Origin: Saccharomycopsis fibuligera x Saccharomycopsis cf. fibuligera
Taxonomy: Eukaryota > Ascomycota > Saccharomycetes > Ascoideales > Saccharomycopsidaceae
Reading direction: 5' to 3'
Assembly: GCA_001936135.1 (NCBI GenBank)
Contig: CP012811.1
Span: forward strand, 1,302,001-1,366,000
Length of the DNA: 64,000 bases
The position numbers were made by a program, and so were the translations under genes. The notes beneath the pieces were generated by a model that was given only the letters and a program-made list of their open reading frames with translations, did not search any database and was not told where the DNA came from. This document shows, one piece after another, positions 10,072-20,282 of the stretch (position 1 is its first letter; the number at the start of each line of letters is the position of its first letter).

Positions 10072-13000
10072 ATGTCATCGAAGGCAAACTCAAAACAATC
10101 AGTACCATCTTCCAACTACAGCTTTTTCAAGGCTTTGGTGAAATCATTCAAGAAAAGCACATCATCAGCCAGCAATAATGACAAACTCCCTTTTGTCGTG
10201 ACTCCTATGGCAGTCGGCGGATCGGAGAATCAACCAGCGTTAATAAATGAGTTAAAAATCTCGGACAATCATAGAAAATTGGAAATATTGCTAAAATTGA
10301 AAGAATCTATAAAAAATCACTCCATATCGTCTATATTAGAAACGTGGATACCCGCAAGGCAAATATTGTATTATATTGACAATGATGCAAATGGTTATAG
10401 TAAATACATTAAACTTAGAAAAACCGTTATTGAGCTTTTGTACACATGCATCCAGTACGATGACTTGACCCAGTTGAGTGTTACTACGAGGTATTTCAGT
10501 GACATATTACTCTTTTGCAAAGTTTCGCAAACAGCGGTTGATCCAAATATAGAATCGTTTTTGAAATGTTTTTATTTGCTAGTTGATAATAAATTGATTG
10601 AAGAATTTCACAGTTTGGCTCTTTATATCAGCAGAGAATCTTCAAACGACAATACTAGTTTAGCTTCAATAGAAACTGGAAATACTAGTAAGGATATAGA
10701 GACAATGTGTCAGAGGTCTTTAATACAGTTTCTCATTGACATATTATCTTGCGAAACGCTTTTGGAGACAAAACATGGATTAAACATAATGAGAGATTTC
10801 ATTAACAAACTCAATACAATTCTTAGAGAAGATAACTGTTACATATTCGACAATAAGGTTCTAGCTTTAGCTATAAAAATAATGTTTAAAATTGCGTTAC
10901 AAATCAAGGATATTGAAGGCTCAAATTTAGTGATTAATCAAATTTTCAATTTCATTAATACTGCGTTAGGCTACCTGTTCATACCCTTATCAGTTTTTTC
11001 TAGAGTTTTGGTGTTGCTATTTCATTTTTATAGCGACGATACAAAATATTCTACTATTATTGAAGGAATATTTAAATCTTTGAACAAAAGTGATAATTGC
11101 AGTCAAGTAACTTTTAACATAACCTGTGAATTGATTGAGCAATCTGATTATAGCACATTTTTAAACTTTGATAATATATCCTGTGATCGTGATAGGTTGG
11201 ATGTAATACCGGAGGACAATGAATTAATATACTATAAAGAAAGTTTTGTGAAAACTATATCGGAGATGAACAGCAATGGAAGCGAAGACACAGATTTTGA
11301 AATTTTTAGCAAGAAGCGCAAGGCTAAGCCTCTGGGCTTGGAGAAATTTTTCCCATTAATCACCAAGACTATCAATTCAAACTCAGAAGTGGTTGATGTG
11401 AGCAAAAAAATAGATCCTTTGGAGTTTGGAGTTCGGGTCTTTGCTGGAATTTTGAAGCTTATTGGGAACTTTATCTCAGAGAACAACTTTGAGCTACTCA
11501 AATCACAAGATAAAGAGTTTATTTTTGATCCTTCTTCGTTCAAGTTCCAAGCCTTGGTGAATTCATTGTATAACCGACTTCAGAGAGTAAAACTTTCAGA
11601 AAATACATTTGAATCAAGAACAAGTTGCCCCGAAAGCAAAGCAGAAGTAGAGGAAAATTTGGTTGATGCAATTAGGAATCAAGAGTCTACTCAAAATATG
11701 CATCTTGCAACCGTTCGATCTATCTTATTTTTCATTTTCTTTTTGCTTGATCATTCAATCGTGTTCAAAAATATTCCGGAAGACCTCTTTTTCTATGGCT
11801 TGCTAGATGATGACCGGCATTCTGCTGGTAGCTACTCATACAGCGAAAAGGATTGTCCAGTAGAAGATGACTTGATTATTAGCTCTGTGGACGGGAACCA
11901 GCACGAAACTGATAGTTTAGAGGCGACATGCTTTTCCATTTTAGATGTTCTTGATGCCATTTACTCGGTTATTTTTCACGACGAGGTTAATTTTGCCAAA
12001 ATGTACCCCAACTTGTTCAAAGATGGTAAATCTTACACAGAAAATCTTAATTTTATGGCAAAATCTGTAGGCGAAAACAGGATTGTGGAATTTCTATCAA
12101 AACCTGAAGTGCTCCTATTCGATGTTTTGCACTTGTATCACCAAATTATAGATACTTTGCAATTATGCTTACTTGATGACGAGTACAGCACTAAGTTGGA
12201 GCCTGCATATCTTTCTGATTTTTTGATTCGAAAATCAGACCTTTTGACAATTGATAATTGGAAGAATTTGCTCAAGAGCTACGAAAATGGGAGTCGTTTC
12301 TTAATCGATGATTCTTTGGTGTTTGCTGATGTGATGAATAGTATTGTTTACAGGGTCCTTGATAATGAACAGCTAATCAGTCGAAGAAAAATGTTTCAGG
12401 TAGATGACCCTCAATTGTTTTTTGAAGTGAGATTGCAAATGTTGAAAACCATTGAAAAGATGTTGGACTTTCATTTTGACTTCAAAGGAAACAATGAGCT
12501 GTTGTGGCCATTGGTAGAATGCTTGTTTGGCGTAAATTTTACCGGGGAAAGTCATTCAGCACCACGAACTTTTTTTATGACTGAGACGCATCCTGATATC
12601 ATACAATTTTTGATTGAGTGTTTAGAGCTGGTGTTACTACGACTGAGACATCAGTACTTTGAAATTTTGTTGGTAAAAAACATTCTTGGTTCTACTTTAG
12701 AGCAATCGGAAACAGCCAAGGATGAAGAGCATCAAAAACATCAAAAACATGGTATGGAACATGCCGAGCTGATTGGTGTACCAGAGCGATTTCAAGAATA
12801 TTCAGACTGCCAAGGGCCTTTATTCAAAGGTATACCTCTTGATACATTGATTGCGATAACTAAATTGCTAGTAAAACTTTTTGTTAAGACTGCTGTTGGT
12901 CGGAAAATCAAACACGGGGCCTTAAAAGCTAGCACTATATACCTGTGTTTGCTTTCCATATTACGTTGGTCAACTACTTACTTGCAAGCCAATGCTTATA

Positions 13001-15627
13001 AAGAAAATTACCTTCTTGGCGCAGAGGGATTGAATATGTTTTTTATAGTGTTTATTATTGTTGATTGCATGACCAGAATTAGAGCGTCTGACTCGCACGC
13101 TCTTTACTTTGACAATTCAAAAAGAGAATACAAAATTCTTGCGGAAGAGCAAACGCAGACTAGGAGCAAGAGCATTGTGCCCAATGAAAAATATCATAAT
13201 ATTATTCAACAAATAAAGCTGGCTTTGCAAAATCATTTAATATTTGAGTATGTTGATGCAAATTTGTTTTTGAAACCTTCTGAAACAGTGACGATCTTCA
13301 GCGATAAGAATTCTAGAACATATAAAAAACTACGGAATGAAGAAAAAACTTATGAGTCGAGCACAATAGATTTTAGCGAATTCATACGGGTGTTGATGCA
13401 GAGCTTGAGTGGAAATTCTGGAATTGCAGTAACAATATTTTCGTGGTACTCTATTGTATTGCAGCTATCAAATATTCCACTATTTGATAATTCGATTGAC
13501 TTAATCAAACAGTTGAGAATCAAAGCTTGCGAGCAGGCAGTAACAAGGTCTATTAATGGAAAATCATTGAGTAAAGAAGACAAAATTATTTTGCAAAAGA
13601 CAATAGTCAGGTTATTATTAAGGATTGTTATATATTCCAAGCATTTCACAAAAGAAGAGCAAGACCAAATTGCAAATGTGTTGGTTGTGGGTCTAGACAG
13701 TTTTGAAAAAGTTGGAATATTATGTCTTCATACTTTGACTGTTTGCTGCTATCAAATTCCACTTTCAATTAAGAAATTTATTCAGCCAATTCTTTGGAAA
13801 TTGCAACAACATATCTCAAATTCGGAAGCCACGCCACACATCTTGGAGTTTCTTTTATCGCTATCACACCTTCCATCATTGATGTCCAATTTCAGTAACG
13901 ATGACTTCAAGCCAGTATTTGCTATGGCATTTAAGTTCATCCAGACCTCTAATGATCAATCTGAAGAAGGAGCCAAGACGGCAGATACTGCTGCTGCATC
14001 ATCACAAGGAATAGTAGTACCAGCGGCATTCAGTGACCTCAAGCTAATGAACTACTTAAGTTGTCTTTCTTACAACGTCATTTCGAGCTGGTTCTTGAAG
14101 ATGAAGATGAAGTCAAGAAAGCAATTGGCACCGTTCATTATCAAGAGTTTATTGGATATTTCTAAGCAAAAGGGCAAAGAAATCGATTCACGCTGCGTTG
14201 TGTTGATTGATTTTGTACAAAGATTTACTTACTCTAATCTCGATTTGCGATTTCAATTGATTAGAGAAAAATTAGACTACAATGATAGTTCAGTGATCGT
14301 CTCTAGATGGGTTTTTGGTATTAGTATTATATCGGTAATAACACATAAAATTACCGGTGATTCGATAATCACTGTTAGAAGACCATCAGGGACAACCAAA
14401 TTTGAAGTTAAACCTCACCAATCAATACTTTCTCTACAAAATGTGGCGGAATACTTAAAAGGAGATCCTACTAGCAGTGACAGTGATGGCCTATTTACCT
14501 CGGGTTTTATCTTTTTGCAATTGCTAGCCCACATCTTTACGGATACTGATCGTACACCATTATTGATTCCTAATGAACAAAAGTTTGCTAATTCAATTGC
14601 CCTATTTGATAATATTCCATTGATTGAAGTTTACAAAGCTGGGTTGATTTATATTGCTCCTGGGCAACTGTCAGAGCAAGAAATTTTGCTAAACTCAGTG
14701 GGTTCAAGAGAGTATCAAAGGTTTTTATCTAATATCGGAAACTTGATACGGTTGAAAGATTGCCGTACTTTTTTCACAGGCGGGCTTGATAGAAACAATG
14801 ATACTGATGGCGAGTATGCTTACTGCTGGGATGATAAAGTGTCACAATTATTGTTTCATACAACAACAATGATGCCTTCAAAGAATGCAGATAGTTGGAT
14901 AATGAAGAAGCGTCATGTTGGCAATGATTTTGTTAATATATTTTTTGATGAGTCTGGTATACCTTTTGATTTTGACTTAATTAAATCTCAATTTACATTT
15001 GTAAATATTGTGATTACTCCGGTATCGTTGAAAAGCTCAAAATATTCTTCGCCATATGATGATGATGCGACAACAGCAGCAAATATCAGTGAGCCCGGGT
15101 ATCTGATGTATTACGTTGGGAATGAAAATGAAGGTGATGAGAAAGATTATAATGATAATGATGATAATGATGATGATGATGATGATGCAGAAGAAGAAGA
15201 ATCGGAAACTTTTTTTCGAGTCAAGTCCTATTTGAGACCAGATTTGCCTGAAGTTTTCTCCACTTGTCAAACCAAGACAATTTCAAGTAAAAACTTGACG
15301 ATTTTTGTCAGAAACTTGGCATTGAATGCTAACCAATTCGCCCAAATTTGGCACTCTGATTCCATTCATATTACCAACTGGACTCATAGATACAATGAAT
15401 TAATGAAGATTAAAGAAAGGGTGAAGAAGACATACACAGATGCCAAAGAAGAGGAAATCTTAAGAAATGCTAGAGCGAATAGCAATAAGCAACAACTGGT
15501 GGCTAGCATTCCATTTTTGAGCGCATTTAATCAGCCGGATAAGATAATTCCGGAAGTGAATGCCTCAGATGATGCTAATATTAAAGCCAAGTTGTTTGAG
15601 TTGCTTGACTTTACTGCATATTCCTAA
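10072..15627 (+). CDS. TSC2: TSC2 (tuberin) orthologue, Rheb GTPase-activating protein
   Basis: 1851 residues from the first ATG of the frame (MSSKANSKQ). The first 1400 residues are helical-repeat tuberin-type sequence. A C-terminal Rap/Ran-GAP domain runs from about residue 1490 to 1800. It contains APGQLSEQEILLNSVGSREYQRFL and the signature HVGNDFVNIFFDESG, in which N1618 is the expected catalytic Asn thumb. Known role: with TSC1 it inactivates Rheb (Rhb1) and so restrains TORC1 and amino-acid uptake control. Saccharomyces has lost this gene, while CTG-clade yeasts keep it. Odd point: a run of about 30 mostly acidic residues (1684-1713) is inserted within the GAP domain. A TATAAAT lies only 48 bp before the ATG. 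MAK11 is the divergent neighbour. Confidence 0.9.
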   Translation: MSSKANSKQSVPSSNYSFFKALVKSFKKSTSSASNNDKLPFVVTPMAVGGSENQPALINELKISDNHRKLEILLKLKESIKNHSISSILETWIPARQILYYIDNDANGYSKYIKLRKTVIELLYTCIQYDDLTQLSVTTRYFSDILLFCKVSQTAVDPNIESFLKCFYLLVDNKLIEEFHSLALYISRESSNDNTSLASIETGNTSKDIETMCQRSLIQFLIDILSCETLLETKHGLNIMRDFINKLNTILREDNCYIFDNKVLALAIKIMFKIALQIKDIEGSNLVINQIFNFINTALGYLFIPLSVFSRVLVLLFHFYSDDTKYSTIIEGIFKSLNKSDNCSQVTFNITCELIEQSDYSTFLNFDNISCDRDRLDVIPEDNELIYYKESFVKTISEMNSNGSEDTDFEIFSKKRKAKPLGLEKFFPLITKTINSNSEVVDVSKKIDPLEFGVRVFAGILKLIGNFISENNFELLKSQDKEFIFDPSSFKFQALVNSLYNRLQRVKLSENTFESRTSCPESKAEVEENLVDAIRNQESTQNMHLATVRSILFFIFFLLDHSIVFKNIPEDLFFYGLLDDDRHSAGSYSYSEKDCPVEDDLIISSVDGNQHETDSLEATCFSILDVLDAIYSVIFHDEVNFAKMYPNLFKDGKSYTENLNFMAKSVGENRIVEFLSKPEVLLFDVLHLYHQIIDTLQLCLLDDEYSTKLEPAYLSDFLIRKSDLLTIDNWKNLLKSYENGSRFLIDDSLVFADVMNSIVYRVLDNEQLISRRKMFQVDDPQLFFEVRLQMLKTIEKMLDFHFDFKGNNELLWPLVECLFGVNFTGESHSAPRTFFMTETHPDIIQFLIECLELVLLRLRHQYFEILLVKNILGSTLEQSETAKDEEHQKHQKHGMEHAELIGVPERFQEYSDCQGPLFKGIPLDTLIAITKLLVKLFVKTAVGRKIKHGALKASTIYLCLLSILRWSTTYLQANAYKENYLLGAEGLNMFFIVFIIVDCMTRIRASDSHALYFDNSKREYKILAEEQTQTRSKSIVPNEKYHNIIQQIKLALQNHLIFEYVDANLFLKPSETVTIFSDKNSRTYKKLRNEEKTYESSTIDFSEFIRVLMQSLSGNSGIAVTIFSWYSIVLQLSNIPLFDNSIDLIKQLRIKACEQAVTRSINGKSLSKEDKIILQKTIVRLLLRIVIYSKHFTKEEQDQIANVLVVGLDSFEKVGILCLHTLTVCCYQIPLSIKKFIQPILWKLQQHISNSEATPHILEFLLSLSHLPSLMSNFSNDDFKPVFAMAFKFIQTSNDQSEEGAKTADTAAASSQGIVVPAAFSDLKLMNYLSCLSYNVISSWFLKMKMKSRKQLAPFIIKSLLDISKQKGKEIDSRCVVLIDFVQRFTYSNLDLRFQLIREKLDYNDSSVIVSRWVFGISIISVITHKITGDSIITVRRPSGTTKFEVKPHQSILSLQNVAEYLKGDPTSSDSDGLFTSGFIFLQLLAHIFTDTDRTPLLIPNEQKFANSIALFDNIPLIEVYKAGLIYIAPGQLSEQEILLNSVGSREYQRFLSNIGNLIRLKDCRTFFTGGLDRNNDTDGEYAYCWDDKVSQLLFHTTTMMPSKNADSWIMKKRHVGNDFVNIFFDESGIPFDFDLIKSQFTFVNIVITPVSLKSSKYSSPYDDDATTAANISEPGYLMYYVGNENEGDEKDYNDNDDNDDDDDDAEEEESETFFRVKSYLRPDLPEVFSTCQTKTISSKNLTIFVRNLALNANQFAQIWHSDSIHITNWTHRYNELMKIKERVKKTYTDAKEEEILRNARANSNKQQLVASIPFLSAFNQPDKIIPEVNASDDANIKAKLFELLDFTAYS

Positions 15628-16001
15628 CACTTTTAGGCTGTGATTCATGCAATGCTCTTTTTGTGGTTTGTTTATAGGTGTTTGCTGCTCCATTATTAAT
15701 TTCAGCTGCTTTTATTTTCTGTTTACATTCTTTTTCATTTTTTTATAACCAAAAAAAATTTATGATGCGATGTTATGCTTTTGTCTTCAGAATGAATTCT
15801 GATCAGTTTGTAAATCTTAGTCCTTAGTGCGCTGCGAAACCATCACAAAATGACTACATTTTAACGAAAAAACAGTGCGAAAATAAAAAAAAAGTTTTGA
15901 TATTTTAAAATAAAAACGTAATAGTATGATAATAATACACCTTGTATTCTTATTAATACAATTTTGGATTAATACAATCTTGGATGTATGTAACCTACGC
16001 C
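15628..16001. other. Convergent 3' region of TSC2 and RTF2
   Basis: 374 bp, AT-rich, with T-tracts near 15733-15744 and A-tracts near 15885-15915 that can serve as 3'-end signals for both genes. Nothing else is seen. Confidence 0.6.
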
Positions 16002-17100
16002 TCAAGCAACTTTCTGACTCTTTATATTCACTTCCTCCTTATGCGTTTGGCCTTCTGCACCTGCTTCTGCTTCATCCACCCGCACCCTTTTCTTACTGCT
16101 ATGCTTCTTCTTCTCCTTAACTTCATAGTCACCCTCGTCCTTTGACGTGGTTTTATGCTTACCATTTTTACTCTTATTTTTACTTTTACTCTTGATGGGC
16201 TTCAATGAATGCGATAAGCCTGCATCTAGCAATGATTTAAATCTTTTTTTTTGCAATTCTAGTTGACTGCTATGTGACTCAGGGTAGAGGTAAATGATAT
16301 TTGATAACAGAACTACAGTGTTGCAATTTGGACAGGCCGTCATTGTTGTTCCTTCCGATTCAGCTTTCTGCCTAACTGCAGTGTCATTGTCTTTTTGTTC
16401 TTTGCCGCTTTCAGTAAGGGAAGTTATTTTTTGGTTGCTTTTGTTAGCCTTTTTGTCGAGCTTCAAAAACCTATTAGTTATAACTTCGCTAGATAGCAAA
16501 CATCCACATTCTGCAAAATAAAAAAATTTAAGAGCTTTACGAAGACTTGCATCTGATCCTAATTCATCATTTGTTATATGTGATTTCAAACAAAATGAGC
16601 TTGAAGAGCTCAGCTTGTTGCTGCTTTCGGTGTCACCACTGTTGGTATTGGTATTAGCATCGGCGTTAAAAGCTTCGTTGTCGTTTGTGTTGTCTTTGCC
16701 ACTTGAATCAGCAAAACTCAATTCTACCAAGTCTTTCAACGATTTCAAGTGAGAAAAATCCTTCCCTTTGCTATTAACACTCACTATCGTGCTGTTCTGC
16801 TCCTTGGAGCTAGATTTTGTCTTCAACTCAATCAAGTATTGCAAAATTGCTGTCTTATTATACAAATTCCCCAAATAATCACTGAGCACCGGCACTTGCA
16901 ATGACTGATTGCTGAGTTGACATAATTTGAATTTTAAAGATTGAGATACTTTCCGCTGAAGAAATGAGTCTTCTGAAGTCTTGTTGGATTTATCTTTTAC
17001 GAGATCTGCTCTTCGTAGTTTTGTACCACCGTCGTTCTAGATGTGACAGTCGTTAGTCGGTTGTTCCTGCTATGATTATGAAATAAAGAAAATTCTTGAA

Positions 17101-17147
<47 letters not shown>

Positions 17148-17157
17148 ATACCCCCAT
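16002..17157 (-). CDS. RTF2: RTF2, replication termination factor 2 family protein, spliced
   Basis: I read this as complement(join(16002..17036,17152..17157)), 346 residues. The large exon begins N-D-G-G-T-K-L-R-R-A-D-L-V-K directly after a TAG, and the family begins M-G-N-D-G-G. The missing MG is supplied by ATGGGG at 17157-17152, followed by a GTATGC donor. The branch point is GACTAAC at 17058-17052 and the acceptor is CATCTAG, giving a 115 nt intron. Family features: a degenerate RING/U-box-like segment (C-x-LSNQ...P, CGC and CPNC around residues 50-210) and a Lys/Ser-rich basic tail with KKKHSSKKR. Rtf2 acts at the replisome and at stalled forks and has been tied to splicing in fission yeast. 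The intron contains a 40-base A tract on the transcript. It is divergent from COX14. Confidence 0.85.
17106..17145. repeat. T40 homopolymer inside the RTF2 intron
   Basis: Forty consecutive T on the plus strand, so A40 on the RTF2 pre-mRNA, starting right after the GTATGC donor. Its length is likely to vary and is prone to sequencing error. Confidence 0.95.
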
Positions 17158-17550
17158 TATGTGAAATATGTGAACGATATGAATAAGTTCCGTATGCTGT
17201 TTAACTGGTTGTGTTTTTGTGTTCTATCAGCCCGGCCCAGCTCATCTCATCCCGTCTTTAATAGACAGAAATTTGCAATCATGTTGAATATTTCGTGCTA
17301 AAACTGTGCAATCGTGACGCCCTCGGAAGTGTCATGCGTTCTCGTGGTATCCGCCCAAAGCCCGGGCAGCGAGCGCCTTTTGAAAAAAAAAAAAAAAAAC
17401 ATCAAAAAGTAAAGTAAAAAAGAAAAAAAAAAATAATAGTAAGCTGATCAGCTCATCCAGCTTGAACTCTTCACGGCATCTATTGCATCTTTACTCACAC
17501 TTTCAATAAATTAAAATACCACACTAGCGTGAGATAGCTAAACAACAATA
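17158..17550. other. Divergent promoter of RTF2 and COX14
   Basis: 393 bp with a GC-rich block around 17340-17380 (including a CCCGGG) followed by A-tracts at 17383-17399 and 17424-17433. These are typical nucleosome-depleting dA tracts. No further gene is seen. Confidence 0.55.
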
Positions 17551-17757
17551 ATGGCTGGATATCCTTGGTACACTAGAGCCACTGACGTGCTCCACAGATT
17601 AACTGTCGTGACGCTAGCAGGCGGTTCCTTATACATGTTGGGAGGTTGTTTTTACACGATTGTTGTTAGAAGTAGAAGAAATCAAGAAAAATTGGATCAG
17701 TTTATTGAGGAGAAAAAACAACAAGAGGCTAGTTTTGCTAATGCTCAAAGCAAATAA
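17551..17757 (+). CDS. COX14: COX14, cytochrome c oxidase assembly protein
   Basis: 68 residues. The segment WYTRATDVLHRLTVVTLAGGSLYMLGG matches yeast Cox14 almost throughout, including the position of the single membrane span (about residues 20-38). A charged, Glu/Lys/Gln-rich C-terminal tail follows. Cox14 is an inner-membrane mitochondrial protein. It binds newly made Cox1 together with Mss51 and Coa3 and so links COX1 translation to cytochrome oxidase assembly. The length fits the family (about 70 residues). The start has an ATG in an A-rich context. No intron is needed. Confidence 0.93.
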   Translation: MAGYPWYTRATDVLHRLTVVTLAGGSLYMLGGCFYTIVVRSRRNQEKLDQFIEEKKQQEASFANAQSK

Positions 17758-18590
17758 GCTCTAAGAACAGATGCTCTTTTTCCTCCTGCGCTCATGTCCA
17801 CTTGTTAAATTTGCACGGTGCTCATATATAATAAGCTAAAAATGTACCCAGCCAGAATATTAACATATATCAAAACTACACAAGTAGCAGAGACTTTGGC
17901 TTAAAAAATAAAAAAAAAAAAGGAAAAGGAATTACTCATATTTTGGCCGTGGGCTTTTGGTTTTCAAGAATAATGATGAGAATTGTGTTCTTACTCTTGT
18001 CTGTTATGATGTTATTCTAAAATGAGATCACTTTAATTACCCACTATCACCGTCACCCATCATTAATAAATTTTACGTTTTTTCTTGTTTTTTTTTTCTG
18101 GCTTCCACCCAAGTGGCATCATTGCCAACATTAAGGCTTTTTGTACATAGTTTATTTACGATTCTCTCTTTTCACTCAAATTATACGGTTCTTTTAAAAA
18201 TATAAAAATCTGAAAAAAAAAATACTGATACCTATGCTTGGAATTGATTAAAAGCCTTCGAACATCCAACAAGAGCATGCAACAGTTTAAACGTTTTAGA
18301 AAGCTGTAATCTTTAATCTATTGATGTAGATTTGGTCGTTGATAATTGATGGCTAATGATGCGCATGCACAATCTCATTGTATAACCCGGCTGAAATTCT
18401 TGAGCATTTTACAGATACGTCAAATTTAACATTGATCTATATATAGATAGACAAAAAGCAAGAATGAGGAAACATTTTTTGTTTATTCCGTTTCGAGAAG
18501 TGAAGGTTAGGGAAATAATGTAAAGGGAGAATTGATATAAAAAAATTAAAAAATACTTAAGGCTTTGACAGTCAACACAGCAAAGACAAA
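17758..18590. other. Convergent 3' region of COX14 and ARC18 (833 bp)
   Basis: AT-rich with several short A- and T-tracts. I checked a possible C/D snoRNA start (a TGATGA near 17973) but saw no matching D box. Nothing else can be supported. Confidence 0.5.
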
Positions 18591-19276
18591 TTACAAAGAC
18601 TTATTCATGAATCTTCTCTTGGACAAGGCCAACCAGAACTTGTCAGGCAGCGATTGATCTTTGGCGTACAATTTTTCCAATAGTCTAGCCGATAATTCCT
18701 GTCTGAATTGGTTGAGATAACTTTTAAGTAAATCATATTCTATTCTGTCCCTTGGAGGCAAAAACACATTGTTTAGTGGGAATGAGGGATCGCCTGGCAA
18801 ACTGAAATCGTCGAGAGCCAAATTGTTCAATATTCTAACGGCAGCAGAGTATGTCGTGGCTTTATTTAGCTGATTTAATGCTTGAGATGTGTATAGTATC
18901 CCGTAAATGAGGGCTCTGTCAGCGTTGCCTTTGATTTCGAAATTCTTGAAAAAGGAGTTTGGTCTAAAAAGATCTAGAACCTCATCTATGACATCGTAGT
19001 CTTGGTCTGTTGGGTAAGATGGGCCCTTGTACTTAGTTCTTATGGAGAAGATTGGAAAGTTTCCTGGTGTAAATGTTAGTATACAGAGAATGCATCAATT
19101 GTAGAGAGGATGGAAATAGAAATACACGTCAAAAACACATACCGACTACTCTAGCATCGGCGTCGTCTTCTATGAAAGTCGAATGGTATGCCTAGATGAA
19201 GGTTAGTAAAACAGGCTCGAAAGAGTGCAATTGAGAAGCATAACGCTGGCAAGAAATGGGGATAACATACAGGCAT
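18591..19276 (-). CDS. ARC18: ARC18, Arp2/3 complex subunit ARPC3, two introns
   Basis: I read this as complement(join(18591..19063,19143..19191,19271..19276)), 175 residues. Exon 1 is ATGCCT only. Exon 2 encodes AYHSTFIEDDADARVV. Exon 3 starts in NFPIFSIRTKYKGPSYP and ends KRRFMNKSL, the conserved ARPC3 terminus. Both donors are GTATGT, both branch points TACTAAC, and the acceptors are TAG and CAG. Each intron is 79 nt. The spliced N-terminus MPAYHSTF is exactly what the family has, which confirms the model. The protein is the p21 subunit of the Arp2/3 complex, which nucleates branched actin at endocytic patches. Its divergent neighbour is ROM2, across 1 kb. Confidence 0.93.
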
Positions 19277-20282
19277 TGTTCTGTTGTGATTTGGTCTGTG
19301 GTAGTGATATTGACTATGGTCAGCTACTACGCTATTTCTCTCTGCCTCTGTCTCTCCATCTGTCTGTGTGTATTTCATTGCGCTGTGCTGTTTCCGTTCT
19401 GATTCTCCCGCTCCCGGGTCACGAGCCCTGTATCCTATCTGGTCATCTGACTATCACGTTCCGTGCTAACTTGCCACCGGTGGTTATGATTCCGTCTTCC
19501 GTCTTCCGTCTTCCATCATCCATCATCCGGGATGGCGGGCGCGGTTGCTTGATGTTAAGCGCTGGCCACAGTGAGTGAGTGACACTCCGCCTGTCAACTG
19601 CCTACAGCTGTACTAGTATACTCCTCCAACCCCTTCAAACAGACAGACCCATCCATCCCACACGATATCTAGTTTACTGTCCTGGTCTTGGTCCAAGTCC
19701 TGATCAACATATTTTTTCAACTTTGTCAGTTCTTTAAAGAGATTCGTTCCTGTTTCTCGCTCCGCCCGTGGGTTGGTCAACTTGTCCCGTTCACACACTT
19801 TTTAACTTTTTTATTTTTTTTTTCTCTCTCACTCAAAGTTCCCTAAACCAATTTTTTTTTTTTTTTTTTTCCCTCTCTCTCTCTCTCTCGTTCTTTTTTT
19901 ACACCACAAGTTGGCAGTCAACCACTGTTCTATTACCGCTCCTTTGTCCACAACCCATCCACCACTGTTCACCTGTTTTTCATATTCTCACTCTCCTACC
20001 ATATCCTCCATCCTCTCCCTCTTAACCTCACCTCACTTGCAACTAAAAGAAGTTGATCTCTGTTGCCCTCGCCGCTTCAACCTTCTCTTAGTCTGCCTCT
20101 CTTTTCTCTCCCTCCTTCCCCCATTCTCGTGGTTTCTCTGGAATTCCCGATTCTCAGCCAAAAAAAAAATTAAATTAAAATAAAATAAAAAAAAAAAAAC
20201 GAAAACACAAATTAATTACAAAGCAAGATCTCTCTTTTTCTTTCTCTGGAAATTCGACAAATCACCAATATAACTCGCATCA
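19277..20282. other. Divergent promoter of ARC18 and ROM2 (1.0 kb)
   Basis: It is strongly pyrimidine-rich on the plus strand. It holds short tandem repeats at 19491-19528 and long T and CT tracts at 19851-19889 near the ROM2 side. The last 120 bp before the ROM2 ATG are A-rich. Frames in this stretch are low complexity. Confidence 0.55.
19491..19528. repeat. Short tandem repeats (TCCGTCT)3 and (CATCATC)2
   Basis: Three copies of a 7-base TCCGTCT unit are followed by two copies of CATCATC, in the promoter region between ARC18 and ROM2. Confidence 0.7.

Noticed and set aside
17970-18080. Possible C/D box snoRNA (TGATGA near 17973)
   Set aside because: No matching D box (CTGA) or terminal stem at a suitable distance.
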